A stretch of 64,000 bases of DNA from NCBI RefSeq assembly GCF_036373705.1, contig NC_089853.1:5778405-5842404 (forward strand), in the 5' to 3' direction. The position numbers and the translations under genes were made by a program. The notes under the pieces are model-generated. The model had not been told where the DNA came from. It did no database searches and worked only from the letters and a program-made list of their open reading frames with translations. The DNA comes from Amia ocellicauda (taxonomy: Eukaryota; Chordata; Actinopteri; Amiiformes; Amiidae). This document shows positions 1 to 10,967 of the stretch, in pieces (positions within the stretch are counted from its first letter, which is position 1; each line of letters opens with the position of its first letter).

Positions 1-1031
1 TCCTGCAGCTCCTGCCTGACTAAATATTTGTGTGCAAATATTGCGAGACTCTGTTGAGGGGGAGGACCCAACGTTTTATAACTGTTTCAGCAAAAGACTT
101 AGGGACACAAAAATAGAGAAAACATAGCCCCTGAAATCTCTGCTCAGCGTTAAGAATCGACTTCAAGTTCAGATAATGTACTATTTAGAGTTCAGTAAAA
201 AGCTCACTTATAGGTATGGTGAAGTTTGCTTTGTACAATAAATGTAGTGCTGCAGGTCTACAAATTGGTTTAATATATTAAACGATAAGCATTATAAAGC
301 AGAGATATCTGTGGGCAAATCACGCTGAGGTGGGTGGTGTTCGATGATGGGATGTGTGTAAGACTTTTTTTAATACTGTAGCTTCTTAATTCTTTTCATG
401 ACCGTAAACATTTGGAGAAGAAAAAAACAACTCAACAATCAATTACTCTTCATTAACATTAACTTGTTGTTTAGTTTATAGAAACAGCTGTTCGTTTTTG
501 AAACCCAACCTATTTATGCGTTTTCTGTCAGGGAGAACAAAACCGTCGACAGTTTCTTGAAATTGAACGTTACAAGTATGTTTCTTGGTGAAGCTACTGC
601 TTGTTTGTGCAAAAACAACATCAAGGGAGAGAAAACATTATCTGTGAAATATGTTAAGTGAACAAAAACCCCAAGACAATGATAAAAGAACTAGATAATA
701 TTGATTTGGTTCTTTGAATTGCCAGCCTTTTTTTACCCAATGAAATTTAACAGCACTCAGAAAGAACATTTAGTGCACCGATTATCACCAGAGACAAGGT
801 TCACTTCGCAGGTGTGTAAATATTTGTAGAAATCCTCAGTTCTGTTGATACTGTCACTCCACTAAAAACAACAGATCAGTGAAATTGGGGTTCTGCTCTG
901 AAAATGGACTACATTTTATTAGCTATCACTACGATCAGATTGCATCATTTTAAGAACAAACAATTAGTCCGATGAAAGAAAAATAAATCGGAGGAGCAAG
1001 CGTCGATTTACACAAACTGGTGTTGAAATAG
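1..1031. other. Region downstream of znf408
   Basis: AT-rich sequence. I see no coding exon, RNA gene or clear repeat. A second minus-strand AATAAA lies near 910. Confidence 0.4.
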
Positions 1032-1032
1032 G

Positions 1033-1038
1033 TTTATT
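1033..1038 (-). terminator. Candidate znf408 polyadenylation signal
   Basis: AATAAA on the minus strand, about 195 nt after the stop codon and the first such hexamer downstream, with a GT-rich stretch after it. Inferred only from position. Confidence 0.45.
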
Positions 1039-1231
1039 AAGAAACATACCTTTCCAGACAGTCAAACATTTTTAAATTAAATATAGTTCTGATTTGAAAT
1101 CGAGCCATAAACCATCAAAACACACAGAAGAACACAGGTCTGCGTGTAATCAAAATATACACACTAAAAATAAAAGACACCAGTGGAAGAAAATAGACTT
1201 TTAATACAAATGCCGACATCCTAGACCCCGC

Positions 1232-3333
1232 TCACGTTCCCGTCTCGATCTCCACAGTCTCTGCCACCGAGCTCAGCCCCTCGTCCTCCTGAAGGATCAC
1301 CACGCTGCCGTGCGACTTCTCCTCCGCCACGATGATGCACTTGGAGTCGTGCGTGTCTTGGATGATGATCTCGATGATCTCCTCGTTCAGCTGGATGTGG
1401 CCCCCGGGCTGGCCGTGCGCGGTCCGGGCCAGCTCGTCCGAGGAGCCCACCGCCCCGTGGAGGACGTGCTCGGCTCCGAACGCCACGCTGTTCTGGAACG
1501 GGGCAGCGGCACTGATCACCACCTGTCTCTCGTCAGCGCCGGTCCCCATCGCCACAGCCTCGATGGCGTGCACGTACACTACGGACTGCTCCTCGGGTGG
1601 GGCGGCGCTGTCCTTATGGTCAGCGTCTGGCCCCCTGTTGGGCCTCTTGGTGCCCTTCTTGGGCCTGCCCTTCAGAGGGGCCGAGTGATCGGACTCCAGC
1701 GCCGCTAGAGCCTCCGCCAGCTCCCCGGCAATCTTGTCCTCTTTCCTTTTGTGGGACAGCTGGTGGCGGACCAGGCTCTGCATCAGGGTGTAGCCCGCCC
1801 CGCACGTCTGGCACTTGTAGGGCTTTTCTTCCAGGTGGCTCTTCTGGTGGCGCCGCAGCTTGGTGGCCAGGGTGTAGGCCTTGCCGCACTGGTCGCACTT
1901 GTACGGCCTCTCCCCTGAATGCAGGCGCTCATGGGCCCGCAGGGTGTGGGGGTCGCGCAGGGCCTTGCCGCAGATGGGGCACAGGTAGCCCTCCCCCGTG
2001 TGGGAGATGAGGTGCCTCCTGAGCTCTGGGATCTGCGAGAAGTACTGCTCACAGTAGTCACACTTGTAGGGCTTCTCGCCCGTGTGGATGCGGAGGTGGC
2101 CCAGCAGGTTGCCTCTCTGCCGGAAGGTCTTGCCGCAGTGGGGGCAGGGGAAGGGCCTCTCGCCAGTATGCAGCCGCATGTGGTTCTTCAGCGAGCCGGA
2201 GTTGGCCAGCTCCTTGTTGCACACAGTGCACCTGCAGGCCTTGGAGGCCTTGACGTTGAGCTCTTTCATGCGGTGGATGTCCTTGTGGATGCGCAGGGAG
2301 GGCCGGCGGGCAAAGGTCTTGCCGCAGATGTCGCACACGTACGGGCGCTCCCCCGTGTGCAGGATCTCGTGCTCCTTCAGGTCCCGCTTCAGGCCGTAAC
2401 TCTTGTCGCAGTGCTGGCACTTGAAGGGCCGCTCTCCTCGGTGCTGCAGGATGTGGGCCCGGAAGCTCTCCTGGGAGCTGTAGCTCTTGCCGCACTCGGT
2501 GCACAGATAGGGCTTGTAGTCCCGATGTGTGAACTTGTGCTTCTTCAGGTGGCACAGCTGAAAGAAGCTTTTGTCACACTCATCACAGCGGTACTTCCTC
2601 TTCCTGTCGGCGATATAGCTGGCGTATGGACTCTCACTGTGTCTCAAATCACTCTTCTCGTCCTCGGGAGTGGCAGAGCTCTCCGCAAGGTCAGCATCTT
2701 CTTCCTCAGTGGGGTCACGGGGCTCCCGCTCACCTGCTCGGCCCTGCTCTGGTTTTTCTGGCTCATTCCTGGCATCGCTCACCGGGGCGTCCTCCCTCTC
2801 CCGCCCGGACGGGGTCTTCTCCCTCCCCTGCTGCTCCAGCACCCTCATCTTGCGCTCGTGCAGACGCTTCTGAATCCTGCTGACAAGGGCGTGCACTTTC
2901 CGAGGTTTGGCAGCCAGGCGTAGGCTGACTCTGGAGCTGCCGGCCCCAAGCTCCCCTTTGCCATCGTCTTCCTTGCGGCCACACTCCTCTCTGCTCTTCA
3001 CGTGGGAATCCTGACTCTCGTCCCCTGTCCCTATCGAAGGTCCATCAGACGAACCCTTTGCGTTGCTGTTTGTTTGTGGAGAGTTGTTGTCAACGTCCTC
3101 CCGGTAGTCTGTTTCTCTGGCACCGCCACGCACCCCATCGCTCAGGTCTCTCCTGCTGTCTGTAGGGATTTGAGATTTCCTTCTTTTGCGCTGAAGTCGC
3201 TGGGGCCGTTTTATGTCTGCTGCTGCCACCCGAGACTCCTGCTTGAATGGGTCGGGGGCTGCAAGGGTCTCTGGGGGACCTGCATTCGATTCTTGTGCTT
3301 CTGAAAAACCCTCTTTGCCATTTCCTTCTAGAG
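1232..3333 (-). CDS. znf408: znf408 exon 5 (linker, ten zinc fingers, C-terminal tail)
   Basis: A single 2.1-kb exon. Ten C2H2 fingers run from YRCDEC (about 2593) to RHQLSH (about 1753). Most have TGE(R/K)P-type linkers; finger 5 ([11 protein letters not shown]) follows a longer spacer without one. The tail has ILQEDEG and ends VEIETGT before a TGA at 1232-1234. The open plus-strand frame 1919-2923 is a shadow of this exon. Confidence 0.95.
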
Positions 3334-6166
3334 CTGTGCAAGAAGAGAAAAGAGTAGGCCAAGAATTAAAGATGCAATATAGCGAGAGGTTCTCCAGCAA
3401 CTTGGGAGATGGCACATCATATTTTCAACATTTCCACTTTAATATTATGCCGTATTATCAGGAGATAAGTGGTTTGACTTCGTGACCACCTTGCGTGGGG
3501 AGGAATGAAGTGCAGCCTTGGAAGGCAGGTGACAGAAAAGGCAGGGCCCTGTGCACAGTGGGCACAGTCTCTCTAGCCATGTAGTCACCTGGGCGGGGCT
3601 GCGCCTTCACCTCCTCGGGTCGGACCGTTTCCCCCTGTGTTGGGGTCGTGTTGTTGCTACCAGCTGGGCCCTCTTCACGGCACATGTCCTGCCCTGGCAC
3701 GGCCACCGCCTGCATGCCGCGCTGTCTGTCGTCTCCCTCGGCTGCCTCCTCTCGCTGCTCTTCCCGGTGAAGGAGGAGCTCCATTCCCGGCCTGATGTCC
3801 TTGAGCACATTGAGGCACAGCTCCCCCCCCCGGGCCCGGACCACACGCACGTTCTGCTCCTCTGCATTTCTGGCTTCACAGGTGAACCTTGGAGGACAAG
3901 AGGACAAGGATGTGTGTGACGGGAGATTACCTTCTGTATAGCAGAGTATAATAATAATCCGTCTCTAGGTCCCCTCTTGGCACCTGATTGACACAGAGCA
4001 ACAAACCTGCCATGCCAAATGACTCGTCTTCAGAGGCAGTTAAATGGTTAACTAAGCTACAGCGTCAAAGGTCAATTCGTATTCTGGTGCCTTCGATTCC
4101 CCCGATTCAGCCTTACCTCATCCAGTGACCCGCCTCCTCTAGAGGCACGCTGGCCACAGCCCCCTCGGCCTTCTGCCCAACTCCCTGCAAACAAACAGCA
4201 AAGGGGACTATGAACCTTGTATCCAACCTGATCACATCAAGCCCTGTCCACAGGGGTGAGTGGACATCTTCACAGTATTATCTGAGGACGATCGCTCTAC
4301 CCCCACCTGCTGGACATTCTGCCTGTTACACCTGGAGTTCAACCAGATTACAAAAGTGAAAAATAGATCAATAGATCAGAGTCTCAAACTCTTGTCCAAA
4401 GGTTGATTATTGATCCAGCAGGCAACTAAATCTTTTTTTTTTTTAAACCTATGCTGCTTTACACTATTTAAAACCTATGCATTTTGTAATGTATACAACT
4501 ATTTTAGGACACATTTGAGTTTTACATGGAAGATAAAGTAGTAGGGTTTTAACATAAAGCATTAGTTACTGTCTGGCCAGCCAAGACCTATGAAATAGAT
4601 TACATAAACTGGTTTAAAAACAAAACAAAACGATCATACTCTTGATGTGGACCTGGCCTACCTCTTTGCTCACTTGGTCGTCGTTGCTCCTGGCCTGCTT
4701 CTCCAGGGGTCTGAAGATGGTTCCCTTTTGCAAGGCCTGACCCACACACCAGATCCCCATGTGCCTGTCTTGCACCAGGGATGGTCCCACCGCCAGGCCA
4801 AGGGGCAGGCTGTGCAGGAGCCTGCAGGGGGACTGGGGTCCAGGGTCCGAATCGCTGATGGGCTGCAGGCAGCTGTGAGCCGTGCTTTTCCCCACAGCCT
4901 CCTCTCCACAGCCTGCATCATCTACAACTGAACAGGTTACATGAGTAGAGCTGCAACTCAACTCCGATGGACATACATTCATCTTGTCCTCTTCTAGGGT
5001 CAGCCTGGGCATTAAGCGGACATACAACTTAAATGTTTTCACAGATATGTACAGGTGTTTGGGGTCTGTAACAAAATAATGTGTTTTATTGTTAGATATT
5101 ACCACATATTGTGCATCTATCTAATATATACACCGATCAGCCATAACATTATGACCACCTGCCTAATATTGTGTAGGTCCCCCTTTTGCCGCCAAAACAG
5201 CCCTGACCCGTTGAGGCATGGACTCCACTAGACCTCTGAAGGTGTGCTGTGGTATCTGGCACCAAGACGTTAGCAGCAGATCCTTTAAGTGCTGTAAGTT
5301 GCGAGGTGGGGCCTCCATGGATCGGACTTGTTTGTCCAGCACATCCCACAGATGCTCGATTGGATTGAGATCTGGGGAATTTGGAGGCCAAGTCAACACC
5401 TTGAACTCGTGATTCATCAGACCAGGCCACCTTCTTCCATTGCTCCGTGGTCCAGTTCTGATGTTCACGTGCCCATTGTAGGTGCTTTCGGCAGTGGACA
5501 GGGGTCAGCGTGGGCACCCTGACTGGTCTGCAATCTGCTTAGATTTTACTTTTTAAATTGTGTAAGAAAATAGTTGTTTCTTTAATATGTTTTTCAATAT
5601 AATTCTATACTTAAGTTAAAACCCCTACTGTTTAAAATAATGAAAAGGCTCCGATTTAGGAAATTATTAGTTTAATTAAGGGTTCAATTAAGTAATTGAG
5701 AGCTCGGCTGGAACAAAAACCAGCAGGGTAGGGGGTTCCCCAGGACCGGTTTGGGAACCACTGGTATAGTGCTCGACTAATTAAATAAACTTTGTCCTGA
5801 AAATGTGGGCTACCTCGACTCTACGCATGCGTATCGAGTGCAAGAGGCTTATTTGGGACGAATTGTATTTCAGTGAGTCAACATTAACTGTCAGTTGGAG
5901 GTTTCATTATGCTTTCAAAGACATGTGCAGTTTTATAACAGTGTGTGGCAGCTCCTACATGAACTACCAGGAAAAAGACAACAATCACACACTGTCACTG
6001 TATATTCAGGCAGCAGTTTTCTGTGAAAGGACGACAATGCACAAAACTGCAGCAATGATTTCATTCAATCAATCAATCAATCAATCTCGGAAATAAAACA
6101 GTACTTACTCGCCGTGTTCAGAGTGTCCAATTTAAAAGTGCACGGAGTTTCTTTCTGTCGTAACAT
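1232..6166 (-). CDS. znf408: ZNF408 (PRDM17): PR-domain C2H2 zinc-finger transcription factor, 5 coding exons
   Basis: Nuclear DNA-binding protein; in humans ZNF408 is linked to familial exudative vitreoretinopathy and retinitis pigmentosa (family knowledge). Exons in transcript order: 6166-6109, 5065-4662, 4184-4117, 3887-3589, 3333-1232. Lengths 58+404+68+299+2102 sum to 2931 nt, giving 976 aa without a break; human ZNF408 is about 720 aa. A PR/SET domain spans roughly residues 104-240 ([25 protein letters not shown]). Ten C2H2 fingers occupy about 524-804, followed by a conserved tail ending VEIETGT. The stretch around [20 protein letters not shown] is the best match to human ZNF408. The long linker (277-520) is charged and low complexity. 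The start ATG has an in-frame TAA 9 nt upstream. Intron 1 carries a Tc1 remnant and a MITE. Alternative symbol: prdm17. Confidence 0.93.
3589..3887 (-). CDS. znf408: znf408 exon 4 (end of PR domain and linker)
   Basis: The acceptor CCTCCAAG restores [13 protein letters not shown]. The sequence [15 protein letters not shown] is the end of a PR fold (compare the RDI..GE.L.VWY region of PRDM proteins). The donor CCCAG|GTGACT leaves phase 1 and joins G|CT CTA in exon 5. Confidence 0.85.
4117..4184 (-). CDS. znf408: znf408 exon 3 (68-bp PR-domain exon)
   Basis: It starts in phase 0 after TTTGCAG and ends ATG AG|GTAAGG, splitting an Arg codon after HWM. Length, phases and the WMR junction are identical to the prdm11 exon at 12136-12203. 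Confidence 0.88.
4662..5065 (-). CDS. znf408: znf408 exon 2 (N-terminus and first half of PR domain)
   Basis: The acceptor TTGTTACAG precedes A-CCCC. The exon carries the start of the PR domain ([22 protein letters not shown]). It ends at GAG|GTAGGC in phase 0. A second in-frame donor, CAA|GTGAGC, lies 9 nt earlier and would drop three residues (VSK). Confidence 0.85.
5127..5520 (-). mobile_element. Tc1/mariner-type transposon remnant, internally deleted and truncated
   Basis: The right end starts with the terminal sequence CACCGATCAGCCATAACATT, common in Tc1-like elements of fish, next to TA-rich target sequence. Minus-strand reading gives transposase pieces: a [19 protein letters not shown] block (first catalytic Asp) and a [17 protein letters not shown] block (third acidic position). 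The segment that should carry the second catalytic Asp between them is absent, and two reading frames are needed. The opposite inverted repeat is not found, so it cannot be autonomous. It lies in znf408 intron 1 in the orientation of the host gene. Confidence 0.85.
5627..5763. mobile_element. Dispersed MITE-like repeat, copy A
   Basis: About 137 bp in znf408 intron 1. On the minus strand it begins CAGTGGTTCCCAAACC, a hAT-like terminus. Another copy lies at 36586-36741, sharing the start ACTGTTTAAAATAAT and an internal segment GTAATTGAGAGCTC. No matching second terminal repeat is visible, so the copies look truncated. Confidence 0.6.
6064..6086. repeat. (AATC)n tetranucleotide repeat
   Basis: Five or so tandem AATC units in znf408 intron 1, starting 23 nt from the exon-1 donor. 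Confidence 0.8.
6109..6166 (-). CDS. znf408: znf408 coding exon 1 (start)
   Basis: Encodes 19 residues starting MLRQKETPC and ends at a strong donor, GCGA|GTAAGT. The split codon A|AC joins in frame to exon 2. An in-frame stop just upstream of the ATG supports this start. A later Met (MPRLTLEED, exon 2) is the main alternative. An (AATC)n run lies 23 nt inside the intron. Confidence 0.7.
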
Positions 6167-8500
6167 GTTTAATTACTGAAGCATCGCTTGTCACGGGTTC
6201 AGTCTGACATTTAGACATTGGGAAATCACAATATAAGCTCCCCCTGTTAAATAATAAACCGCTCAGATACTAATAACAAAACAGATGCCAAAATACGGCC
6301 CTACAGAACAGGAAACAATCTGAACATTAATTGTTTTCCGTGTTACTACATATCAGGCTACAATAATAATCACAGCTCGTGTAAATGCTGACGTAACCCA
6401 GGGTTAGATTTCGCCCAGGTCTTGGCCACAGCTTTTTCTTGCTCGTCTTATCCGTTTTCAACCTTAAACTCCGGGAAAATCTTCACTCTCCAGCCAACAT
6501 GGACACCAACCGGAAACTGTAGCTGCCGATTCAAAGGCCCCGGGGAAACACTTCCGGTCTGGTGCACCAGCGGGAGGCTCGCCGCAGCCGGGCTGCAATC
6601 GCGGACTACAAAACAAATCACATGTAAACCCAGCAAAGACACAGAAAGAAAGCACACGCGTTTGTATTATTATCACAACTGCTCTGGAGTATGTCTTAGA
6701 TGCATAATAAAACGTTGGAACTGAGAAGATATACTGTAGTTACTACACGGACGCTATATCACATGCACCGATAGACATTAGTTGCAGAATAACTTGATAC
6801 ATTACTCAATCGTAACATTCAAGCGGAAGTGGTTTAAATATCGTATTTACGAATCTCGCAACCAGTGAAAAGTAATGACCTTTTTATTAATAAAGAAAAC
6901 CTATATAATACCGCATGGTAGTAATGTTTCTTTACAATAAAATAACTATCAATCAGTGCGGTTTTAAGAAGAGCATGAAAACAGTACTTCTCATCCTATA
7001 CTCTTTATATTCAGTAGGGTGTAGAGAGAACAACACTGCTTAAAATAGGTTTTGTGGTCGATAATCATAATTATAATAATCATTTTGATTGCTAGCCAGC
7101 TCACTAGCATTGCATTTTATTTTCAGGAGACAGCACAATGCAAAGGATTGCGTTTAACAGTGAAACGTGTGTTTGATGATCCCTGTATTAACTAATACAG
7201 ATTGCACTACCATTTCCCCACCCTCTTTTGATTTTTACACACATACCACTCTCTTTGTATCACCTGAGTTCATTAAAGATTAAAAAAACGCACGCTTTAA
7301 ATGTCATTGGATGTCGTGGCTACAATCGTTCTGCTACTGGATTACCATTGAACTGACCATTGAAAATGAATCCTGATGATTTGCGCGGTTGGTGTGAAAT
7401 ACCGCAGTGGGGTGACGAGCTGAAGGGGAAATGTATCTCCACCCATTACTCATCATATAATGTTATGCCACATGCAACAGAAATATAAATCCATAATCAA
7501 TCACCAGAGTGTAGCGGATTATACAAGTATATAGTAAATATGAAGAAAAAGTATACAGTTTAGTTTTAGGTACATAGTTGGGGGATTCACTGGATATGAC
7601 GCCCCCCTGCAATGTGCACAACTATATATTTTTCTAAATACCGGATTGTTAGCCTGCACAAATCTGGTTTGTTCAGGCATGGTAAAGTATAAAGAAATAT
7701 TGACTCTAATGTGAACCGCATCCTTGAAAAAAAAATGAATGTCAGGGGATTCGGTGTAGGTGTAGCTGCAGTCACTGTACAGCAAGGTCACACTTAAGGA
7801 GTGTTTTTGATGTCTCATGTCGACATTGATCATTTGTATATGAGAGACGGCTTGCAACGCGAATTAATGTAAATCAATAGTTAATTACAATTTGAACGGA
7901 CAAAATCCTCTTTAAGATATCTAAAATTCTCTATGGTGCCAAAAATACATTCAAACATGACCATTGTGAGATTATAGTAGGGTATTATAACGTTGGACGT
8001 CAATGAATGACCTCATCATTATTTGAACAGGTATAATAATAATAAGGTACATTATTTGCAAAGACCAGAGGAGTCAGTTGTTACACCTGCCTTTAACTGC
8101 AACCAAGCAAAATACCCAGCAATGCAGTTAACTCCAGTGCAACTGCATGCAATAAAGTCAGATAAAAACCTACAGATTGGATTTTACAAAGTTTCAAGAA
8201 CAGTGTATGTTTCCTGACAACCTCTAGTCTGCGAGAAGCCAGAGCTGATTTCCAAAGATCTTGCTCTCCAATCTCACGCTGCAGATCTGTAGGCAGCGGG
8301 CGGATCACAGGTAAGTTCTCCTGCAGCCAAACTTTCTTAAAAACACATAGTTTTGTTCGCGTCTTTGATTTGGGGGGTCCCTGTCTGGCCTCAAGTTGCT
8401 TTCTTCCGTTTTCCATGTCATTTCCTGTAATAAAAAGATGGTGGTCCAAGCTAAGAGAAGCAGCTGACTCGCTGAAATTATTTCAGATCGAAACTTTACC
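6167..8500. promoter_or_regulatory. Divergent znf408/prdm11 intergenic region
   Basis: About 2.3 kb separate the znf408 start codon from the GC-rich first-exon region of prdm11. The znf408 side (6400-6620) is moderately GC-rich and probably holds its 5' UTR and promoter; the middle (6700-8200) is AT-rich. No further coding exon is recognised. Regulatory function is inferred from position only. Confidence 0.4.
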
Positions 8501-8504
8501 TCGC

Positions 8505-8627
8505 CTGGGACTAGTGAATCAGAGCGCAGCCGGCGCGTCCTGGGGGGCGGCGCGGCGGGGACACTCGGGATCGGGGCGCAAAGGGGGCGCAGACGGGACC
8601 CGCGGAGGGCTGCGGATCGTGGGGAAG
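8505..8627 (+). promoter_or_regulatory. prdm11: CpG-rich start region and probable noncoding first exon of prdm11
   Basis: Dense CpG around CGGCGCGTCC and GGGCGGCGCG, ending at a good donor, GGGGAAG|GTGAGT (8627/8628). This is the only strong CpG cluster upstream of the prdm11 coding exons, so I infer the transcription start and 5' UTR exon here. A second possible donor, TTTG|GTACGT, lies near 8780. The true start site is not proven. Confidence 0.5.
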
Positions 8628-10433
8628 GTGAGTCGCTCTTTAGTAGCCAATGTGGCCAATGAAAATGGCTTCTGAAAGAACCAGGCACATTGCCAAGTGC
8701 CTGCAGACGGGGATCGGGGACAGATCTGGATCTCGCACAGCCGGGAGACTCGCAGGCAGTCGGGGGGTCGCTGCGGTCTTTGGTACGTGTGTCTGGTATT
8801 ATTGCAACACAAACTTTGCAGGTAGGTGAGTTTATTTAAAGGGACCTGATCGCCCCTGTTGTTGTTGCAGTTTTTTTTTTTTTTTGGTTACACTGTAGCC
8901 CTTTTTTTTCCTTTTGATCGACGTCACCGGTAGCCAATCAGCACCGCGGTTTGGCGAGAGAGACATTTTGGAGAGGGGGCGCAGTGACGGCGCCGGGCGG
9001 AGTCTGGATGTGGAGCAGCTGCTTGGAAAGGTGGAGGTGTGCTGTACAAAAGCCCCCCATTGACCGTTGTTACTGTGGAAAAGCACGAAATCGCTAATTT
9101 CTCTACCAGCTGTGCGCTATACACGACACGGTCTTGTTTTATAATGTTACCTGGCAGTGCCTGCTCTTGGTTTGGCAGATGCGCAGTTTTGCGCGACTGG
9201 GCAGGTTTCTGCGCCCCGGCCAGGTCCGACCCCCCCAGACTTCTTCCAGGAACGACACAGCGACGAAGTTGTGTAGGGTCTCGTTTCTCTGCTAAGATAA
9301 TCTCTCTTTTTGTACGTTGTCATTTTTGATCTGTTTCCACCGACCTTTTCCGAGAGAAAAACGCAGACGAATACCGTACTTTTCTTCATTGCCAGCGCCT
9401 CGGCTGATAACAAAATGTACCATCAATTACATTAAAACTGCGACATGAAACAATGCATTTGTGTTGTTGTAGGTAAACACACCTTTAAGTGACTATGTTT
9501 TTATTTTAATTTATCTCCTGGTCGCTGTGCCAGATCCTGTTAGTCGATAGATAATCTGGAAGATATCCATAGACATTACAATATGTTTTTCCCATCTCCA
9601 GACAGGGACATTTCTGATGTATTTCACTCTTTCCCACTTACGAACAACATCCACGCAAATAACAAAAAGTAACCCCAGCACACAACGGCATGCCATTTTG
9701 GTGATTTTACCCCTGACGTGCGACTGCTCAACAGCTTTATTGTGGCGATTTTAATTGATGCCATACGAGGCTCCAGCAGCTGTTCAGTGTGTGTACAGAC
9801 ATCTTTGACTGAGGGAATGATGCTGAACAGCTTGAGCAGGGGGTTGCTATTATTAATAATACTATCAAACAATAATAATAATAATAATAAACAAAAAAGT
9901 GAACTTGTTTTATTACAACTAGCATAATTCAGTACCTAGAAGAACCGCTTCTAATGTCTCCAGTCCAATAACGCATCAGTTTAAAACCCTATGGCTGTTT
10001 CTGTTCCCGCACAAGTCGAGGGCACTGTCCATTCACAGCGCCGCCTTCAAGGGTGTTGTGTTGTTCACATCGTGGCAGCACCCATTTCAGTGACTTTATT
10101 AAATGATCACAGATGTTCGCAAATCAATTGTGCTGCTGGTTTTGACTTTATTATTCCTGGGCAATCACGTGTACCAACCGATTCCACGCTCGTTCTTTTT
10201 GGCAGAATCCTGAATTCTGTCGCAATTCCTCTACACTCCAGCTAACCGCAGTCAATGATGTGAAAGATTGTACCCATGAATAATGAACATGTTCTAGAAC
10301 TAGGTAAACACATTCCCGCGCTCTCTATTACTGAAGTATTACTGGTAATAAAAATGTGAAGGTTGCAAAGGTGATGGATTGCGTGTTTGCAGGTGCAGTC
10401 TGCAGGGGTAGTTTTTACTGTACTGAGAAATAG

Positions 10434-10512
<79 letters not shown>

Positions 10513-10843
10513 AATAATAATATTGTTGTAATAATTGCATTGATTTTAGTGTTTGTCATTGAGGCATTTTAATGTTCCTCTACAAGTGTGTCAGCATTGT
10601 TGAGCATCCCTAAATCCTTTTCCACATTTACAATCCGCTGTTTTCCAGGGCTGCACAATGCCCAAGTTGTCCGTTGTGTGGTTTAAATATTTCAGGAATC
10701 GCTATTCGGTTTCATTACATTACATTTCTTGATTATGGAGGTTGATGTTAACATCTCGGTTTGGCTTTATTTGCTAAACCTTTGCAGAGGAGATTTTTCT
10801 TAGTATGTGAGTCAGCTTGTCCCGTGTCTGTCTCCGTCTCCAG
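8628..10843 (+). other. prdm11 intron 1
   Basis: Repeat-rich intron with poly-T near 8871, an (AAT)n tract near 9870-9891 and the long (ATT)n tract at 10437-10523. The plus-strand segment 9000-9300 is GC-rich and could belong to an alternative promoter. No coding exon seen. Confidence 0.4.
10437..10523. repeat. (ATT)n microsatellite
   Basis: Near-perfect ATT array of about 25 units that switches to AAT units at its end. Ile-only open frames across it are artefacts. Confidence 0.97.
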
Positions 10844-10902
10844 CCCTGGCATAATCAGACTTTGCTGGGAGTCACAGGTCGCCCTGCTCCGAGAGCCCAG
10901 CG

Positions 10903-10967
10903 ATGGCAGAGGCCACTGCTTCCCACAAAGAGTCGGCCCCTATAGATGAGCCCAACTGCAGCAAGAG
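10903..10967 (+). CDS. prdm11: prdm11 first coding exon
   Basis: Begins [11 protein letters not shown] and ends AGCAAGAG|GTAAAG in phase 2. The probable acceptor is TCTCCAG at 10843, giving about 59 nt of 5' UTR in this exon. Confidence 0.8.

Noticed and set aside
1919..2923. 334-codon plus-strand frame
   Set aside because: Antisense shadow of the znf408 zinc-finger exon.
10242..10572. Open frames of poly-Ile on both strands
   Set aside because: Artefact of the (ATT)n array.
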